Shown here in pieces: positions 24,867-33,924 of a stretch of 64,000 bases of DNA. The translations under genes were made by a program, and so were the position numbers. A model generated the notes under the pieces. The model searched no databases. It saw nothing but the letters and a program-made list of their open reading frames with translations, and was not told where the DNA came from. Source of the stretch: Terrimonas rubra (lineage in GTDB: Bacteria; Bacteroidota; Bacteroidia; Chitinophagales; Chitinophagaceae); NCBI RefSeq assembly GCF_042686025.1, contig NZ_JBHUOZ010000001.1:558001-622000 (forward strand), written 5' to 3'. The number at the start of each line of letters is the position of its first letter. The first letter of the stretch is position 1.

Positions 24867-24964
24867 GGGGCTGTCAGCTGCAGTGCCCTGATCGGCTATT
24901 GTTCCGGCTTTCCGCTGTATACCTCCCGGTGGTCGGTATGCCGCTGCAATCCGGCAGCCTTTGG
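24867..24964. repeat. Dispersed intergenic repeat, family 2, copy B
   Basis: GGGGCTGTC ... ATCGGCTATTGTTCCGGC-TTCCG ... CAATCCGGCAGCC matches copy A at 5577-5702 in order. It sits between anmK and the Y1 transposase element. Confidence 0.5.
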
Positions 24965-25006
24965 ACATAATAGCTACTTAAATAATTGAGAGATTGAAAA
25001 AGTGCA

Positions 25007-25054
25007 ATTCGAAACTTGTAGTTTCGAATCTCTATTCTATCGCCTCCGGCGATA
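25007..25054 (-). repeat. REP-like element, left of the Y1 transposase
   Basis: A 23-bp near-perfect palindrome (25007-25029; ATTCGAAACT / AGTTTCGAAT) is followed by a small hairpin TATCGCC/GGCGATA (25038-25054). The palindrome is an exact reverse complement of the one at 25794-25816. The small hairpin faces the transposase gene, five bases from its stop. Confidence 0.85.
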
Positions 25055-25058
25055 ACTC

Positions 25059-25616
25059 CTAAATTAAAAAATCAATCTTAACCAATCCCTTCTTGCCCTC
25101 ATAATCCATCGCACTGCTATACAGGTAATGTCCGGGGTCCTTTACCAAACCTGCCCTCACAGGGTTTTCATGAATGTAATTGATTTTACTTCTTAAAAAA
25201 TGATCGCTGTATATTTCTTCCGGGTGGTTATTACCTGTCCAAACCTTGAACTCATCATTGGCATTGGTACGTTTTGCCTGAAAGCGAAAAAGGTATAGCA
25301 GCCACTCTTTCCTGCTTTCAGTTGTGGCTTCAACGGCAGCCGTTATGGCTTTACTGGTAAACGTTTTAAAATCCCTTATTACATCGCTCAGGTTATTATT
25401 TTTTGCCGTCCATATGGTATGTATATGATTACTCATCATGACCCAGGCTCCTATTTGCAATCCTTTATGTTGCTGGCAATACCGGAAACTATCCACAATA
25501 ATATCCCGGTAAACCTGCCTGCTAAAGATATCTATCCAGCTAATGATAGTAAAAGTGAGAAAATGGGTGGCTGCCTGGTCCCGGATCCTGTATCCGTCGG
25601 CAAATTCATAGCTCAT
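25059..25616 (-). CDS. REP-associated Y1 (HUH) transposase
   Basis: 185 aa single-domain nuclease. The HUH metal motif is MMSNHIHTIW (HIH, about residues 65-67), and the catalytic Tyr lies in SKINYIHENPVRAG near the C-terminus, the layout of TnpA_REP (RAYT) proteins rather than IS200. The gene looks intact. It is bracketed by hairpin elements in inverted orientation, one copy at 25007-25054 and two at 25679-25736 and 25770-25830. In RAYT systems the enzyme nicks such REP hairpins as single-stranded DNA and spreads them; here it is likely domesticated or slowly mobile. Confidence 0.92.
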   Translation of the reverse strand: MSYEFADGYRIRDQAATHFLTFTIISWIDIFSRQVYRDIIVDSFRYCQQHKGLQIGAWVMMSNHIHTIWTAKNNNLSDVIRDFKTFTSKAITAAVEATTESRKEWLLYLFRFQAKRTNANDEFKVWTGNNHPEEIYSDHFLRSKINYIHENPVRAGLVKDPGHYLYSSAMDYEGKKGLVKIDFLI

Positions 25617-25678
25617 GGTAAATGGTGTTTTGAATGGTGGTTAGGTTATTTAAATATACATCGTTTTTCAGGTTTTTT

Positions 25679-25736
25679 TTGCCAAAAGCAATAAAATAAG
25701 CATTCGAAACTATAGGTTGCGAATAGCTGAATAGCT
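25679..25736 (+). repeat. REP-like element, right copy A
   Basis: Small hairpin TTGC/GCAA (25679-25691), spacer ATAAAATAAGC-like, then palindrome 25702-25724 (ATTCGAAACT / GGTTGCGAAT with changes), then AGCTGAATAGCT. It is the more degraded of the two right-hand copies. Confidence 0.8.
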
Positions 25737-25769
25737 ATAATTTAAACCTGCAACTGCCGTATGCCCGAG

Positions 25770-25830
25770 ATTGCCAAAGGCAATAGAATAATCATTCGAA
25801 ACTACAAGTTTCGAATAACTATATCGCTAT
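25770..25830 (+). repeat. REP-like element, right copy B
   Basis: Small hairpin ATTGCC/GGCAAT (25770-25784), AGAATAATC, the 23-bp palindrome 25794-25816, then a weak TATA-TCGC-TATA dyad. It is a direct repeat of copy A with a 92-base period and an inverted match to the left copy. Confidence 0.85.
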
Positions 25831-25940
25831 AAGTGGTAAGCACCCAATACAACAGTGTAATACCCTGTTATATTTATTCTATATTTTTTCTATCTTGTTC
25901 CCATAACTATTTTTATAATTTACACCAACGAATCATCCAC

Positions 25941-28016
25941 ATGCCGAAACCAGTTGCCACCCTGAGCCCCGCATTTAAAAAACAGGCTAATAAAGCAATT
26001 GCTGCTATTGTCATTTTTATTATCACTTATCTCATTTTACTGGCCCTGGCCACAGGTCTCACCGCATTGTGTGTTTACAGCGGGTTTGCATTAATTATTA
26101 ATAACCCTGGCCTGTTAACCATTATCCTGGGTATGGGTTTGGCCAGCCTGGGAGTGCTTGTACTGATATTCCTTGTTAAATTCATTTTTACATCCCATAA
26201 AACAGACCGGTTACACCTGTACGAAATAAAACAAGAGGATGAACCGGCACTGTTCCGGTTAATTAATGATATAGTGGAAGAAGTAGGCACTCATTTCCCC
26301 AAAAAGGTATACCTGTCTTCCGATGTCAATGCAGCCGTTTTTTATGACTCCAGTTTTTGGAGTATGATTTTACCGGTTAAAAAAAACCTGCAAATAGGTA
26401 TTGGTATGGTAAACAGTGTTACAAGTGCTGAACTAAAAGCCATCCTGGCACATGAGTTTGGCCATTTTTCACAGCGTACCATGAAAGTAGGCAGTTATGT
26501 TTACAATGTAAATCATGTTATTTTTAATATGCTTTACGATAATGACTCCTACGGTAAAATTGTACAAAAGTGGGCCAGCATCACCGGCTACTTCTCCATC
26601 TTTACCATAATAGCGGTCCGCATCATCGCATTTGTTCAATGGATATTAAAAAAACTTTACGCGATTGTAAATAAAAGATACATGGGACTGTCCAGGGAAA
26701 TGGAATTCCATGCCGACGAGATAGCCGCCGGCGTAACCGGTTATCAACCATTAAAAAGCTCCTTACTCCGGCTATCGCTTGCCGACCATGCTTTCAATGC
26801 CGTATTAAGATTTTACGACGAACAGGTAGTAAACAATATGCAAAGCGCCAATATTTATAAAGAGCAAACCTACGTGATGCATTTTTTTGCAAAAGACAGT
26901 AAAGTAGCTATTGTAAATGATTTGCCTGTTGTAACAATTGAAGACTTAAACAGGTATAACAAATCCAAACTGGTCATTAAAGATCAATGGGCTTCACACC
27001 CAAGCACAGAAGACCGGGTAAAACGCCTGGAGTTGCTCGGCAATAATGATATACCGGTTGATAATACTCCGGCAAACCGGTTTTTCACCAATATTGAAAC
27101 ACTGCAGCAGACACTGAGCCAAAAAATATTCAGCCAGGTGACTTACCAGGGAGAAGTAAAGACGAATACACTCGAAAATTTTATTGAACAGTTTAACCAA
27201 AACTTCAAAAACAATACCTTTTCGGCCATATATAATGGTTACTATGATAATAAATCACCGGTTTATTTTGACAGCACAACAGTTAACATAGCCGAAGCAC
27301 CGATGCCATTTGAGTATTTATTCTCTCCTGATAAAATAAATATGGTTTATGATGCCATTTCGCTGCAAAACGACTTTGACACGCTTACGCAAATAGCCGG
27401 CAAAAATGTAGATATAACCACTTTTGACTATGATGGCAGGAAATACAAGAAAAAACATGCAACAATATTACAGCAGGAACTGAAAACTGAAATTGATGCG
27501 GTAAACGAACAGTTAAAAACAAACGATCTGCATATTTTTAATTATTTCCACCACCTGGAAAAAAGTACCAATAACAGCAACCGGTTGATCACGTTATACA
27601 CACAATTTTTTGAATACGATAAGTCTTTTGAAGCGTCCTACCAGCATTGTTCAACACTTCACCAAAACCTGCAGTTTATTAGTCATTCCTTGCCTGTTGA
27701 GCAGATAACGGCTAATTTTTCACAGCTTGAAGCTGATGAACTTAAGTTTAAAGAACTGGTCAGTTCACTGTTAGCAACAGAGGTTATCCAGACCGAGATC
27801 AATGAAGAAGTCAGGAAAAACTTTGAATCCTATCTTTCAAAACAACTGGTTTATTTTGCCGGGGATGTTTACTACGAGGAAAACTTAAAAGTATTATTTA
27901 CCGCTATTAATGACTATGCCCATCTTTCCGCAAAAACACATTTTTTGTTAAAAAAACAACTATTGGACTACCAGGAGCAACTCCAGGTAAGAACAAATGC
28001 CTATATACCTGCCTGA
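25941..28016 (+). CDS. M48 family membrane metallopeptidase
   Basis: 691 aa from the ATG at 25941 (MPKPVATLSP). Two N-terminal membrane helices (about 20-50 and 60-95) precede an HtpX/Ste24-like zinc domain: LAHEFGHFSQRTM with HEFGH at residues 171-175 and a downstream Glu in MEFHADEIAA (EFHAD). A third hydrophobic stretch sits between them. The C-terminal ~300 residues are helical, hydrophilic and unassigned, unusual for HtpX (about 290 aa). It could degrade misfolded membrane proteins. An earlier in-frame ATG at 25833 lies in the REP region and is unlikely. Confidence 0.88.
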   Translation: MPKPVATLSPAFKKQANKAIAAIVIFIITYLILLALATGLTALCVYSGFALIINNPGLLTIILGMGLASLGVLVLIFLVKFIFTSHKTDRLHLYEIKQEDEPALFRLINDIVEEVGTHFPKKVYLSSDVNAAVFYDSSFWSMILPVKKNLQIGIGMVNSVTSAELKAILAHEFGHFSQRTMKVGSYVYNVNHVIFNMLYDNDSYGKIVQKWASITGYFSIFTIIAVRIIAFVQWILKKLYAIVNKRYMGLSREMEFHADEIAAGVTGYQPLKSSLLRLSLADHAFNAVLRFYDEQVVNNMQSANIYKEQTYVMHFFAKDSKVAIVNDLPVVTIEDLNRYNKSKLVIKDQWASHPSTEDRVKRLELLGNNDIPVDNTPANRFFTNIETLQQTLSQKIFSQVTYQGEVKTNTLENFIEQFNQNFKNNTFSAIYNGYYDNKSPVYFDSTTVNIAEAPMPFEYLFSPDKINMVYDAISLQNDFDTLTQIAGKNVDITTFDYDGRKYKKKHATILQQELKTEIDAVNEQLKTNDLHIFNYFHHLEKSTNNSNRLITLYTQFFEYDKSFEASYQHCSTLHQNLQFISHSLPVEQITANFSQLEADELKFKELVSSLLATEVIQTEINEEVRKNFESYLSKQLVYFAGDVYYEENLKVLFTAINDYAHLSAKTHFLLKKQLLDYQEQLQVRTNAYIPA

Positions 28017-28090
28017 TATTAACCTGCAGCACAACGGCCGGTTTGGAACTTTACCGTCAGCACATTATCTTTAAGCCCAAATAAAACACT

Positions 28091-28843
28091 ATGTCAATTT
28101 TAAAATCAAGCAACCCCACCTTACAGGAAAAAAGCTTCCAGGGTACCATTTTTGAAGGTATGACCACCGGTAACGAGATGACCGTTAACGGCACCCTTAA
28201 TAAATTTGGCATTTTGATGGGTTTAATGATCTTATCTACCTTATTCAGCTGGAGCCAGGCTAACCGTGGTGAAGATATGATGCCTTACCTGCTGGTTGGC
28301 GTTTTTGGTGGTTTGGGTCTGGCACTCGTTATGGCTTTTAAAAAACAATGGTCAAACTACCTGGCCCCTGCCTATGCTATATTGGAAGGTTTATTTGTTG
28401 GTGCCATTTCGGCCATGTACAATAATGCTTACCCTGGTTTACCCATGCAGGCTGTAGCCCTTACATTATTAGTAACCCTGGTGATGTTCCTGATATACCG
28501 TTACCGTATTATTAAAGTAACCGGTCGTTTCAGAATGGTTATTACCATTGCTACTGCAGCAATCGCTATTTTTTATTTAATTCAGTGGATTACTTTCCTG
28601 GCCATGGGTTCTCCCATTGGTTCTTTCACCAATGCAGCCACACCACTGGGTATTGGCTTCAGTATATTAGTAGTGGGTCTGGCAGCCTTTAACCTGTTAC
28701 TGAATTTTGATACCATTGAAAAAGGAGTGGAATTAAAAGCCGCTAAATACATGGAATGGTATTGTGCCTTCGGTTTACTGGTAACTATTGTATGGTTATA
28801 CCTGGAAATATTACGTTTGTTGTCCAAACTGCAAAGAGATTAA
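28091..28843 (+). CDS. Bax inhibitor-1/YccA family membrane protein
   Basis: 250 aa with seven hydrophobic segments. The TMBIM-like signature is the conserved helical core around residues 40-190 with LEGLFVGAISAMY, YRIIKVTGRFRMVI and LLLNFDTIEKGVELKAAKYMEWYCAFGLLVTI, the last containing the D-x-x-x-x-G and conserved Tyr/Trp. These proteins act as Ca2+/proton leak channels or membrane-protease partners; which one here is unknown. A near-consensus promoter word TATCTTTA lies at 28066-28073 and a terminator follows. Confidence 0.93.
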   Translation: MSILKSSNPTLQEKSFQGTIFEGMTTGNEMTVNGTLNKFGILMGLMILSTLFSWSQANRGEDMMPYLLVGVFGGLGLALVMAFKKQWSNYLAPAYAILEGLFVGAISAMYNNAYPGLPMQAVALTLLVTLVMFLIYRYRIIKVTGRFRMVITIATAAIAIFYLIQWITFLAMGSPIGSFTNAATPLGIGFSILVVGLAAFNLLLNFDTIEKGVELKAAKYMEWYCAFGLLVTIVWLYLEILRLLSKLQRD

Positions 28844-28862
28844 TTTTTAAAATATTCCAATA

Positions 28863-28890
28863 AAAAAGCCCGTCATACGACGGGCTTTTT
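28863..28890 (+). terminator. Rho-independent terminator of BI-1 gene
   Basis: AAAAAGCCCGTC / GACGGGCTTTTT perfect 12-bp stem with a 4-base loop and following T residues, 19 bases after the stop. Confidence 0.9.
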
Positions 28891-28943
28891 TATTGGCGTT
28901 CATCCGGGCCGCCCTTAACTTTACAGCTTTAACCGCAACACTT

Positions 28944-31049
28944 ATGTTTACCAAAGAGCAGACCCTACAGCTACAGCATACCACCAAAACCTTACTGGAT
29001 CACCTGCAACAGCATGCTGCTATTGCCCTTACCGATATTGAATCCCTGCGGGATGTATTACGTTTTCATGAATACCGGTATTATATTGAAAACGATCCGC
29101 TGCTGGCCGATTTTGAATATGACCAGTTATTTAAAACGCTGGAGCAGTTAGAGCTGGCTCACCCCGAAAGCATTACCCCCACTTCGCCTACGCAACGTGT
29201 GGCAAAAGGGCTGACCAACGAGTTTCCTACGGCCGTGCACCTGGTACCCATGTTATCGCTGGACAACTCCTACAATGCCGATGACCTGCTGGACTTTGAC
29301 CGCAAAGCAAAGGAATTAAGTGGTGCTGCCAACATCAGTTATTGCGTGGAACCAAAGTTTGACGGCGGCAGTATTTCCCTGATCTATGAAAATGATATGC
29401 TGGTACGCGGCGCTACCCGTGGCAACGGTGTGGAAGGTGATGAGATCACCACCAACATGAAGCAGATACCCAGCATTCCCCTATCCGCAAAATTTTCGCA
29501 ATATGGCCTGCAGCAGGTAGAGATAAGAGGCGAAGCGCTCATCAATAAAAACAATTTTCAGAAATACAACGAGCAAATTGTAGCCCAGGGCCTGGCGCCG
29601 CTGGCTAACCCGCGTAATGCCGCTTCCGGCACTTTACGGGTAAAAGATTCCCGTGAAATTAAAAAACGTCACCTGGAAGTATTTGTATACCATATCAGCG
29701 ATTTTACCTTACTGGACGGCGCAACCGTACCACCACAGTTAACCACGCATAGCGGTTCGCTGGAACTATTGTGGGACCTGGGTTTCCGGAGCCCGCAAAA
29801 AGAAAAAAAAGTTTTTGACAGTATACACGAGGTTATTGATTACTGCCATGCTTTTGAAGAAAAAAGAGATACCCTGCCCTATGAAATAGACGGTATGGTG
29901 ATTAAAGTAAATGATGTGCCCCTGCAGGAGAAAATGGGTATGACCTCCCACCACCCGCGCTGGGCCATTGCCTATAAATTTAAAGCCCGCCAGGCCACCA
30001 GTAAACTGCTGGAAGTAACTTTCCAGGTTGGCCGTACAGGGGCTATTACACCTGTGGCTAAAATACAACCCGTACCAATTGGCGGCGTAACCGTATCATC
30101 CATCTCCCTGTTCAATGAAGAAGTGATCCGTGAAAAAGACCTGATGATCGGCGACAGCGTGCTGGTAGAACGTGCCGGTGATGTAATTCCCTATATTGTA
30201 AAATCACTGGCCGAAGTGCGTACCGGTAATGAAACACCCGTAGTGTTTCCGCAACTTTGCCCCGTTTGCAGCGGACAATTATTTAAGGAACAGGAAGAAG
30301 CAGTGTGGCGCTGTGTAAATATTGAATGTCCTGCACAGGTAGTGGAACGTATCATACATTTTGTGAGCAAAGATGCTATGGATATCCGTGGTTTTGGTGA
30401 GGCCAATGTACGCAAGTTCAATGCGGCCGGCTTACTGAAAGATATTCCCGGTATTTATAACCTTGATTTTAACGTGATCGGCAACTGGGAAGGGTTTGGC
30501 AAACGTTCCATTGAAAATATGCAGCAGGCCATCCTGGCTTCTAAATCCCAACCTTTACACCGCCTGATATTTGGCCTGGGCATCCGCTTTGTAGGCGAAA
30601 CAACCGCCAAAACCCTGGCCAATACGGTTAGTCATTTGCTGGACCTGCAACAGTACACACAGGAACAGTTGCTTACCCTGGAAGATATTGGCCCTAAAGT
30701 AGCAGGTAGCATCGTCCATTTTTTCAGCAATGCCGATAATATTGCCATGCTCAAAGAACTGGAAACACTGGGGTTAAACATGGTGAACGATAAGCGTTCC
30801 GCGCCTGTTAGCGGGGGCTTAAGCGGTAAAACATTTTTATTTACCGGCACCCTGCCTACTTTAAAACGTAGCGACGCAGAAGCTATGGCCGAAGCAAAAG
30901 GGGGTAAATTATTAAGCGGCGTAAGCGCTAAACTCAATTACCTGGTAGTGGGTGAAGATGCCGGCAGCAAACTGGAGAAAGCAAAAAAGATCAATACGGT
31001 GAATATAATTTCCGAAGCAGAATTTTTAGCCCTGATCGCAAATGTTTAG
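28944..31049 (+). CDS. ligA: NAD+-dependent DNA ligase
   Basis: 701 aa from the ATG at 28944 (MFTKEQTLQL); an upstream in-frame ATG at 28893 lies in the terminator region. Domains: Ia (NMN site, YRYYIENDPLLADFEYDQL), adenylation domain with the nucleophilic Lys at about 138 in CVEPKFDGGSISLIYE, RGEALINKNNF, OB fold, a Cys4 zinc finger (CPVCSGQ ... CVNIECPAQ), helix-hairpin-helix repeats and a C-terminal BRCT domain (LSGKTFLFTGTLPTLKRSDA). It seals nicks in replication and repair. Complete and typical. Confidence 0.96.
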   Translation: MFTKEQTLQLQHTTKTLLDHLQQHAAIALTDIESLRDVLRFHEYRYYIENDPLLADFEYDQLFKTLEQLELAHPESITPTSPTQRVAKGLTNEFPTAVHLVPMLSLDNSYNADDLLDFDRKAKELSGAANISYCVEPKFDGGSISLIYENDMLVRGATRGNGVEGDEITTNMKQIPSIPLSAKFSQYGLQQVEIRGEALINKNNFQKYNEQIVAQGLAPLANPRNAASGTLRVKDSREIKKRHLEVFVYHISDFTLLDGATVPPQLTTHSGSLELLWDLGFRSPQKEKKVFDSIHEVIDYCHAFEEKRDTLPYEIDGMVIKVNDVPLQEKMGMTSHHPRWAIAYKFKARQATSKLLEVTFQVGRTGAITPVAKIQPVPIGGVTVSSISLFNEEVIREKDLMIGDSVLVERAGDVIPYIVKSLAEVRTGNETPVVFPQLCPVCSGQLFKEQEEAVWRCVNIECPAQVVERIIHFVSKDAMDIRGFGEANVRKFNAAGLLKDIPGIYNLDFNVIGNWEGFGKRSIENMQQAILASKSQPLHRLIFGLGIRFVGETTAKTLANTVSHLLDLQQYTQEQLLTLEDIGPKVAGSIVHFFSNADNIAMLKELETLGLNMVNDKRSAPVSGGLSGKTFLFTGTLPTLKRSDAEAMAEAKGGKLLSGVSAKLNYLVVGEDAGSKLEKAKKINTVNIISEAEFLALIANV

Positions 31050-31093
31050 CTTCGGGCCTTTTTAAACCAGGTTATTCTACATAAAACAACCAA

Positions 31094-31759
31094 GTGAAAA
31101 AATATTTTTCATTCCTCCGTTCCTTACTAAACGGCAAAGTGATTGTTGACTATAAAATGGCGGCCTTAACGGATGAACGTAAACTGCCCGTGCCGCAGAC
31201 CGGTAATTATATCCGCATCAGCACGTTTGAACTGGCCGTTCGTGAGATCATCGAAAATAAAGTGCCGGGTGAAACGGCAGAAGTGGGTGTATACCGTGGC
31301 GATTTTGCCAAATATATCAACCAGGCTTTTCCTGACCGAAAGCTTTACCTCTTTGATACTTTTGAGGGCTTTGATAAAAACGATACAGCCATTGAACAGG
31401 CCAAGAACTTTGGAGAAGGCAACCAGGATTTCAGCAACACTTCTACCGAACTGGTCTTAAGCAAAATGGTCAATAAAAATAATTGTATCATTAAACAGGG
31501 ACGATTCCCGGCTTCTTTAAACGGCCTGGAAGAAAAATTTTGTTTTGTTTCCCTGGATGCCGATCTCTATGAACCTATTTACCAGGGACTGGTTTATTTT
31601 TACCCCAGGTTAAGCAAAGGCGGTTATATTTTTATCCACGATTATAATAATAAACACTATGGCGGTGCCAAACAGGCGGTGCGGGAATATTGTGCGCAAC
31701 ACCAGATCGGTTATGTGCCGGTGAGTGACGAATGGGGTACTGTTGTTATAACAAAATAA
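31094..31759 (+). CDS. TylF/MycF-type methyltransferase
   Basis: 221 aa starting at GTG (GTGAAAAAA). Class I SAM methyltransferase of the TylF/MycF (macrocin O-methyltransferase) family: GETAEVGVYRGDFAKYI (SAM loop), LYLFDTFEGFD, FVSLDADLYEPI and GGYIFIHDYNNKHYGGAKQAV with the metal-binding Asp residues. In this family the metal-dependent O-methyltransferases act on sugars of macrolides or surface glycans. It lies 44 bases after ligA and may be read through from it. Substrate unknown. Confidence 0.88.
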   Translation: MKKYFSFLRSLLNGKVIVDYKMAALTDERKLPVPQTGNYIRISTFELAVREIIENKVPGETAEVGVYRGDFAKYINQAFPDRKLYLFDTFEGFDKNDTAIEQAKNFGEGNQDFSNTSTELVLSKMVNKNNCIIKQGRFPASLNGLEEKFCFVSLDADLYEPIYQGLVYFYPRLSKGGYIFIHDYNNKHYGGAKQAVREYCAQHQIGYVPVSDEWGTVVITK

Positions 31760-31764
31760 AAGCA

Positions 31765-31796
31765 AACGGCCTCCGCAAAGCGAAGGCCGTTTTTTA
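31765..31796 (+). terminator. Rho-independent terminator of methyltransferase gene
   Basis: AACGGCCT-CGC / GCG-AGGCCGTT, with one mismatch, a 3-base loop and a T run. It could also serve the converging minus-strand gene in part. Confidence 0.85.
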
Positions 31797-31820
31797 TTTC
31801 AAAAAAACACCACTAGCTAC

Positions 31821-32495
31821 TTACACTGTCTGCGCCACTTTTTTCCCGCCTCTTGGCCCTTTACTTCTTTTGTGTTCGCCTTTTTTAAACTGCGCTTTTT
31901 GCGATTCCATTTTATTGTACTGCTCGGTTGTCAGGATAGACTTCATGGAAGCCTGTTGTTCTTCTCTTACTTTTTGCAACTCCGCTTTCTTTTGCTCTGC
32001 AGTCAATGCCTGGTTATCACGGATGGCTTTTACTTTTTCACCATTCATTTTCCTGCTTTCCTGCAGTTTTGTTTTTTGTTCAGGCGTAAGGTTCAGCTCC
32101 TGTTCCATTCTCGCTGCGCCCTGCTCAGCTCTTTTACGGGGAGCCGCTGTACGTTCCGCCTGCTTCTTTTCTACCATTGCTTTCTGCTCGCTGGTTAAAA
32201 TTGCATCACGTTTAGTTTTATACGAATCCATAATGGCGGTGCGCTTTTCACGGCTTTCCTTTACGGATATATTGTCCTGTTTTTGTAAAGCCGCCAGTTC
32301 ATTACGCTGGGCTTCGTTTAATGATTTAAACTTAGCTTTCTGATCTTCAGTCAGGTTCAGGTCTTTGCCATAAGCTGCCGCGCCGGTGCGGTGTTTGGCC
32401 CTGTATTCGCCACGGGGACGGTTAGGTACTTCCTGTGCTGATGCGCTTAATGATACAGCCAATGCAATGATTGCTACGAATGATAATTTCTTCAT
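31821..32495 (-). CDS. Spy/CpxP-like periplasmic LTxxQ-repeat protein
   Basis: 224 aa from the ATG at 32495, which begins with a clean signal peptide (MKKLSFVAIIALAVSLSASA). The mature part is helical and very basic, with recurring LTxxQ-type motifs: LNLTEDQKAKFK, ILTSEQKAM, LNLTPEQKTKLQ, ALTAEQKKAEL, ILTTEQYNKM. In Spy/CpxP such motifs belong to periplasmic chaperones that form a cradle for unfolded proteins. This one has five motifs rather than two. It ends in a Lys/Arg/Gly-rich tail. Role inferred as envelope-stress chaperone. Confidence 0.75.
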   Translation of the reverse strand: MKKLSFVAIIALAVSLSASAQEVPNRPRGEYRAKHRTGAAAYGKDLNLTEDQKAKFKSLNEAQRNELAALQKQDNISVKESREKRTAIMDSYKTKRDAILTSEQKAMVEKKQAERTAAPRKRAEQGAARMEQELNLTPEQKTKLQESRKMNGEKVKAIRDNQALTAEQKKAELQKVREEQQASMKSILTTEQYNKMESQKAQFKKGEHKRSKGPRGGKKVAQTV

Positions 32496-32666
32496 GGTAA
32501 ACTTATTTGTGGTGTCTGTTGCAAGCAAAGGCTTAACACCCTGTTTATAATTATATGAACAGTTATAAGACCGCAACAGGAAGCCGGGGTTTAACGGCTA
32601 TTACCAACAAATTGTTAAAGGCTGAAACAGCGGATAAGCGGGTGCCGTAGTTAAAAAGCTTAACAT

Positions 32667-33710
32667 TTAGTTTTTATTGGCCAACTGGCCGCAAGCCGCA
32701 TCAATATCCTTACCGCGGCTGCGTCGTAAGTGCGCATTTACCCGGTTCTTTTCCAGGTGTTTCATAAATACCGCTACCTTATCTTCATCAGGCTTGGCAA
32801 ACTGGGCAAACTCAATGGGATTGTACTCTATAATATTTACCAGGTCAGCAGGAACCTGGCGGTATATTTTTGTGAGCTCGTCCGCATCCTGGATACTGTC
32901 ATTCAGGTTATTAAATAAAATATACTCGAAAGTAATCTCGTTCTTGGTCTGTTTATAAAAATAGTTCAGGGCTTCGATCAGCGATTTGATATTATTACTG
33001 TCATTGATCGGCATAATATCGTGACGCTTGGTATCATTGGCCGCATGCAGGGACAAAGCCAGTTTAAATTTCACTTTATCATCACCTAATTGCCGGATCA
33101 TCTTGGCTACACCCGCGGTGGACACCGTGATCCGCCTGGGACTCATACCTAAACCGTCCGGGGCTGTGATCCGCTCAATAGACTTCAATACGTTTTTATA
33201 ATTCAGCAAGGGCTCACCCATACCCATGAATACGATATTGGTCAGCTTTTTTCCATATATCTTTTCGCTTTGCCTGTTGATCAGTACTACCTGGTCATAG
33301 ATCTCATCAAAATCAAGGTTCCTTTTCCGGTCAATATAGCCCGTAGCACAAAACTTACAACTCAGCGAACAGCCGATCTGTGATGACACACAGGCCGTTA
33401 CCCTGTTTTCAGTCGGGATCAGCACCCCTTCCACCAAGTGACCGTCAAAGGTCTTAAAGCTCGATTTAACCGTACCGTCAGCCGAATACTGGGTACTGTT
33501 GATCACTAAGGCGGGTAAAGTAAAATTATCATTCAGTTTCTGGCGAAGCTCTTTGCTCAGGTTGGTCATTTCCTCTATGCTATGCACCTGTTTGGTCCAT
33601 ATCCATTCATACACCTGTTTAGCGCGAAACTTCTTCTCGCCCAACTCCTCAAAATAAACCTCCAGCTCAGGCAAAGTAAAATGCCTGATATTTTGCTTCC
33701 CGCTTTTCAT
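32667..33710 (-). CDS. rlmN: 23S rRNA (adenine2503-C2)-methyltransferase
   Basis: 347 aa radical-SAM enzyme that methylates C2 of A2503 in 23S rRNA and A37 in some tRNAs. The FeS motif is CSLSCKFCATG (C-x3-C-x2-C). Also seen: the second Cys needed for the covalent intermediate near the C-terminus (DIDAACGQL), NIVFMGMGEPLLNYKNV, and RITVSTAGV. All RlmN residues are present. A TATCTTTG box lies five bases before the ATG, suggesting an almost leaderless mRNA. Confidence 0.95.
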   Translation of the reverse strand: MKSGKQNIRHFTLPELEVYFEELGEKKFRAKQVYEWIWTKQVHSIEEMTNLSKELRQKLNDNFTLPALVINSTQYSADGTVKSSFKTFDGHLVEGVLIPTENRVTACVSSQIGCSLSCKFCATGYIDRKRNLDFDEIYDQVVLINRQSEKIYGKKLTNIVFMGMGEPLLNYKNVLKSIERITAPDGLGMSPRRITVSTAGVAKMIRQLGDDKVKFKLALSLHAANDTKRHDIMPINDSNNIKSLIEALNYFYKQTKNEITFEYILFNNLNDSIQDADELTKIYRQVPADLVNIIEYNPIEFAQFAKPDEDKVAVFMKHLEKNRVNAHLRRSRGKDIDAACGQLANKN

Positions 33711-33715
33711 AACTG

Positions 33716-33723
33716 CAAAGATA
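33716..33723 (-). promoter_or_regulatory. -7 promoter element of rlmN (TATCTTTG on minus strand)
   Basis: Exact TAnnTTTG five bases before the ATG at 33710, so the transcript would have a leader of at most a few bases. Confidence 0.5.
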
Positions 33724-33759
33724 CAACAGCGGTGTGAGTATTATGAACCGTAACAACAA

Positions 33760-33890
33760 CAATGGACAATTGACAAGTAACAATGGACAATAAGTAATTG
33801 ATAATGAGCAATTCACTCATTTATAATTCATCATTCCTCAAATCATAAATCTTAAATCGCAAATCAACAAATCATACATCCTTCTCTATC
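33760..33890. repeat. Degenerate CAATGGACAATT/CATAAATC repeat tract
   Basis: ACAATGGACAATTGACAAGTA-like words, then TCATAAATCTTAAATCGC-like words fill the divergent spacer. No gene. Confidence 0.55.
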
Positions 33891-33894
33891 TGCC

Positions 33895-33902
33895 TATCTT
33901 TG
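33895..33902 (+). promoter_or_regulatory. -7 promoter element of thiolase (TATCTTTG)
   Basis: Exact TAnnTTTG, 22 bases before the ATG at 33925. Confidence 0.55.
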
Positions 33903-33924
33903 TACATTACAAATAACGATTACT

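Noticed and set aside
24648..24968. Minus-strand open frame over the anmK end and repeat family 2
   Set aside because: It is antisense to anmK and ends in the repeat; its similarity to the antisense of 5577-5702 reflects the repeat, not a gene.
25679..25830. CRISPR-like array
   Set aside because: Only two direct copies at 92-base period, with internal palindromes and an inverted third copy by a Y1 transposase. No cas genes.
31732..32343. 203-codon open frame opposite the Spy-like gene
   Set aside because: It runs antisense to a gene with a clean signal peptide and LTxxQ motifs. Its Cys/Ser/Leu-rich product is what the reverse of Lys/Gln/Glu-rich coding DNA gives.
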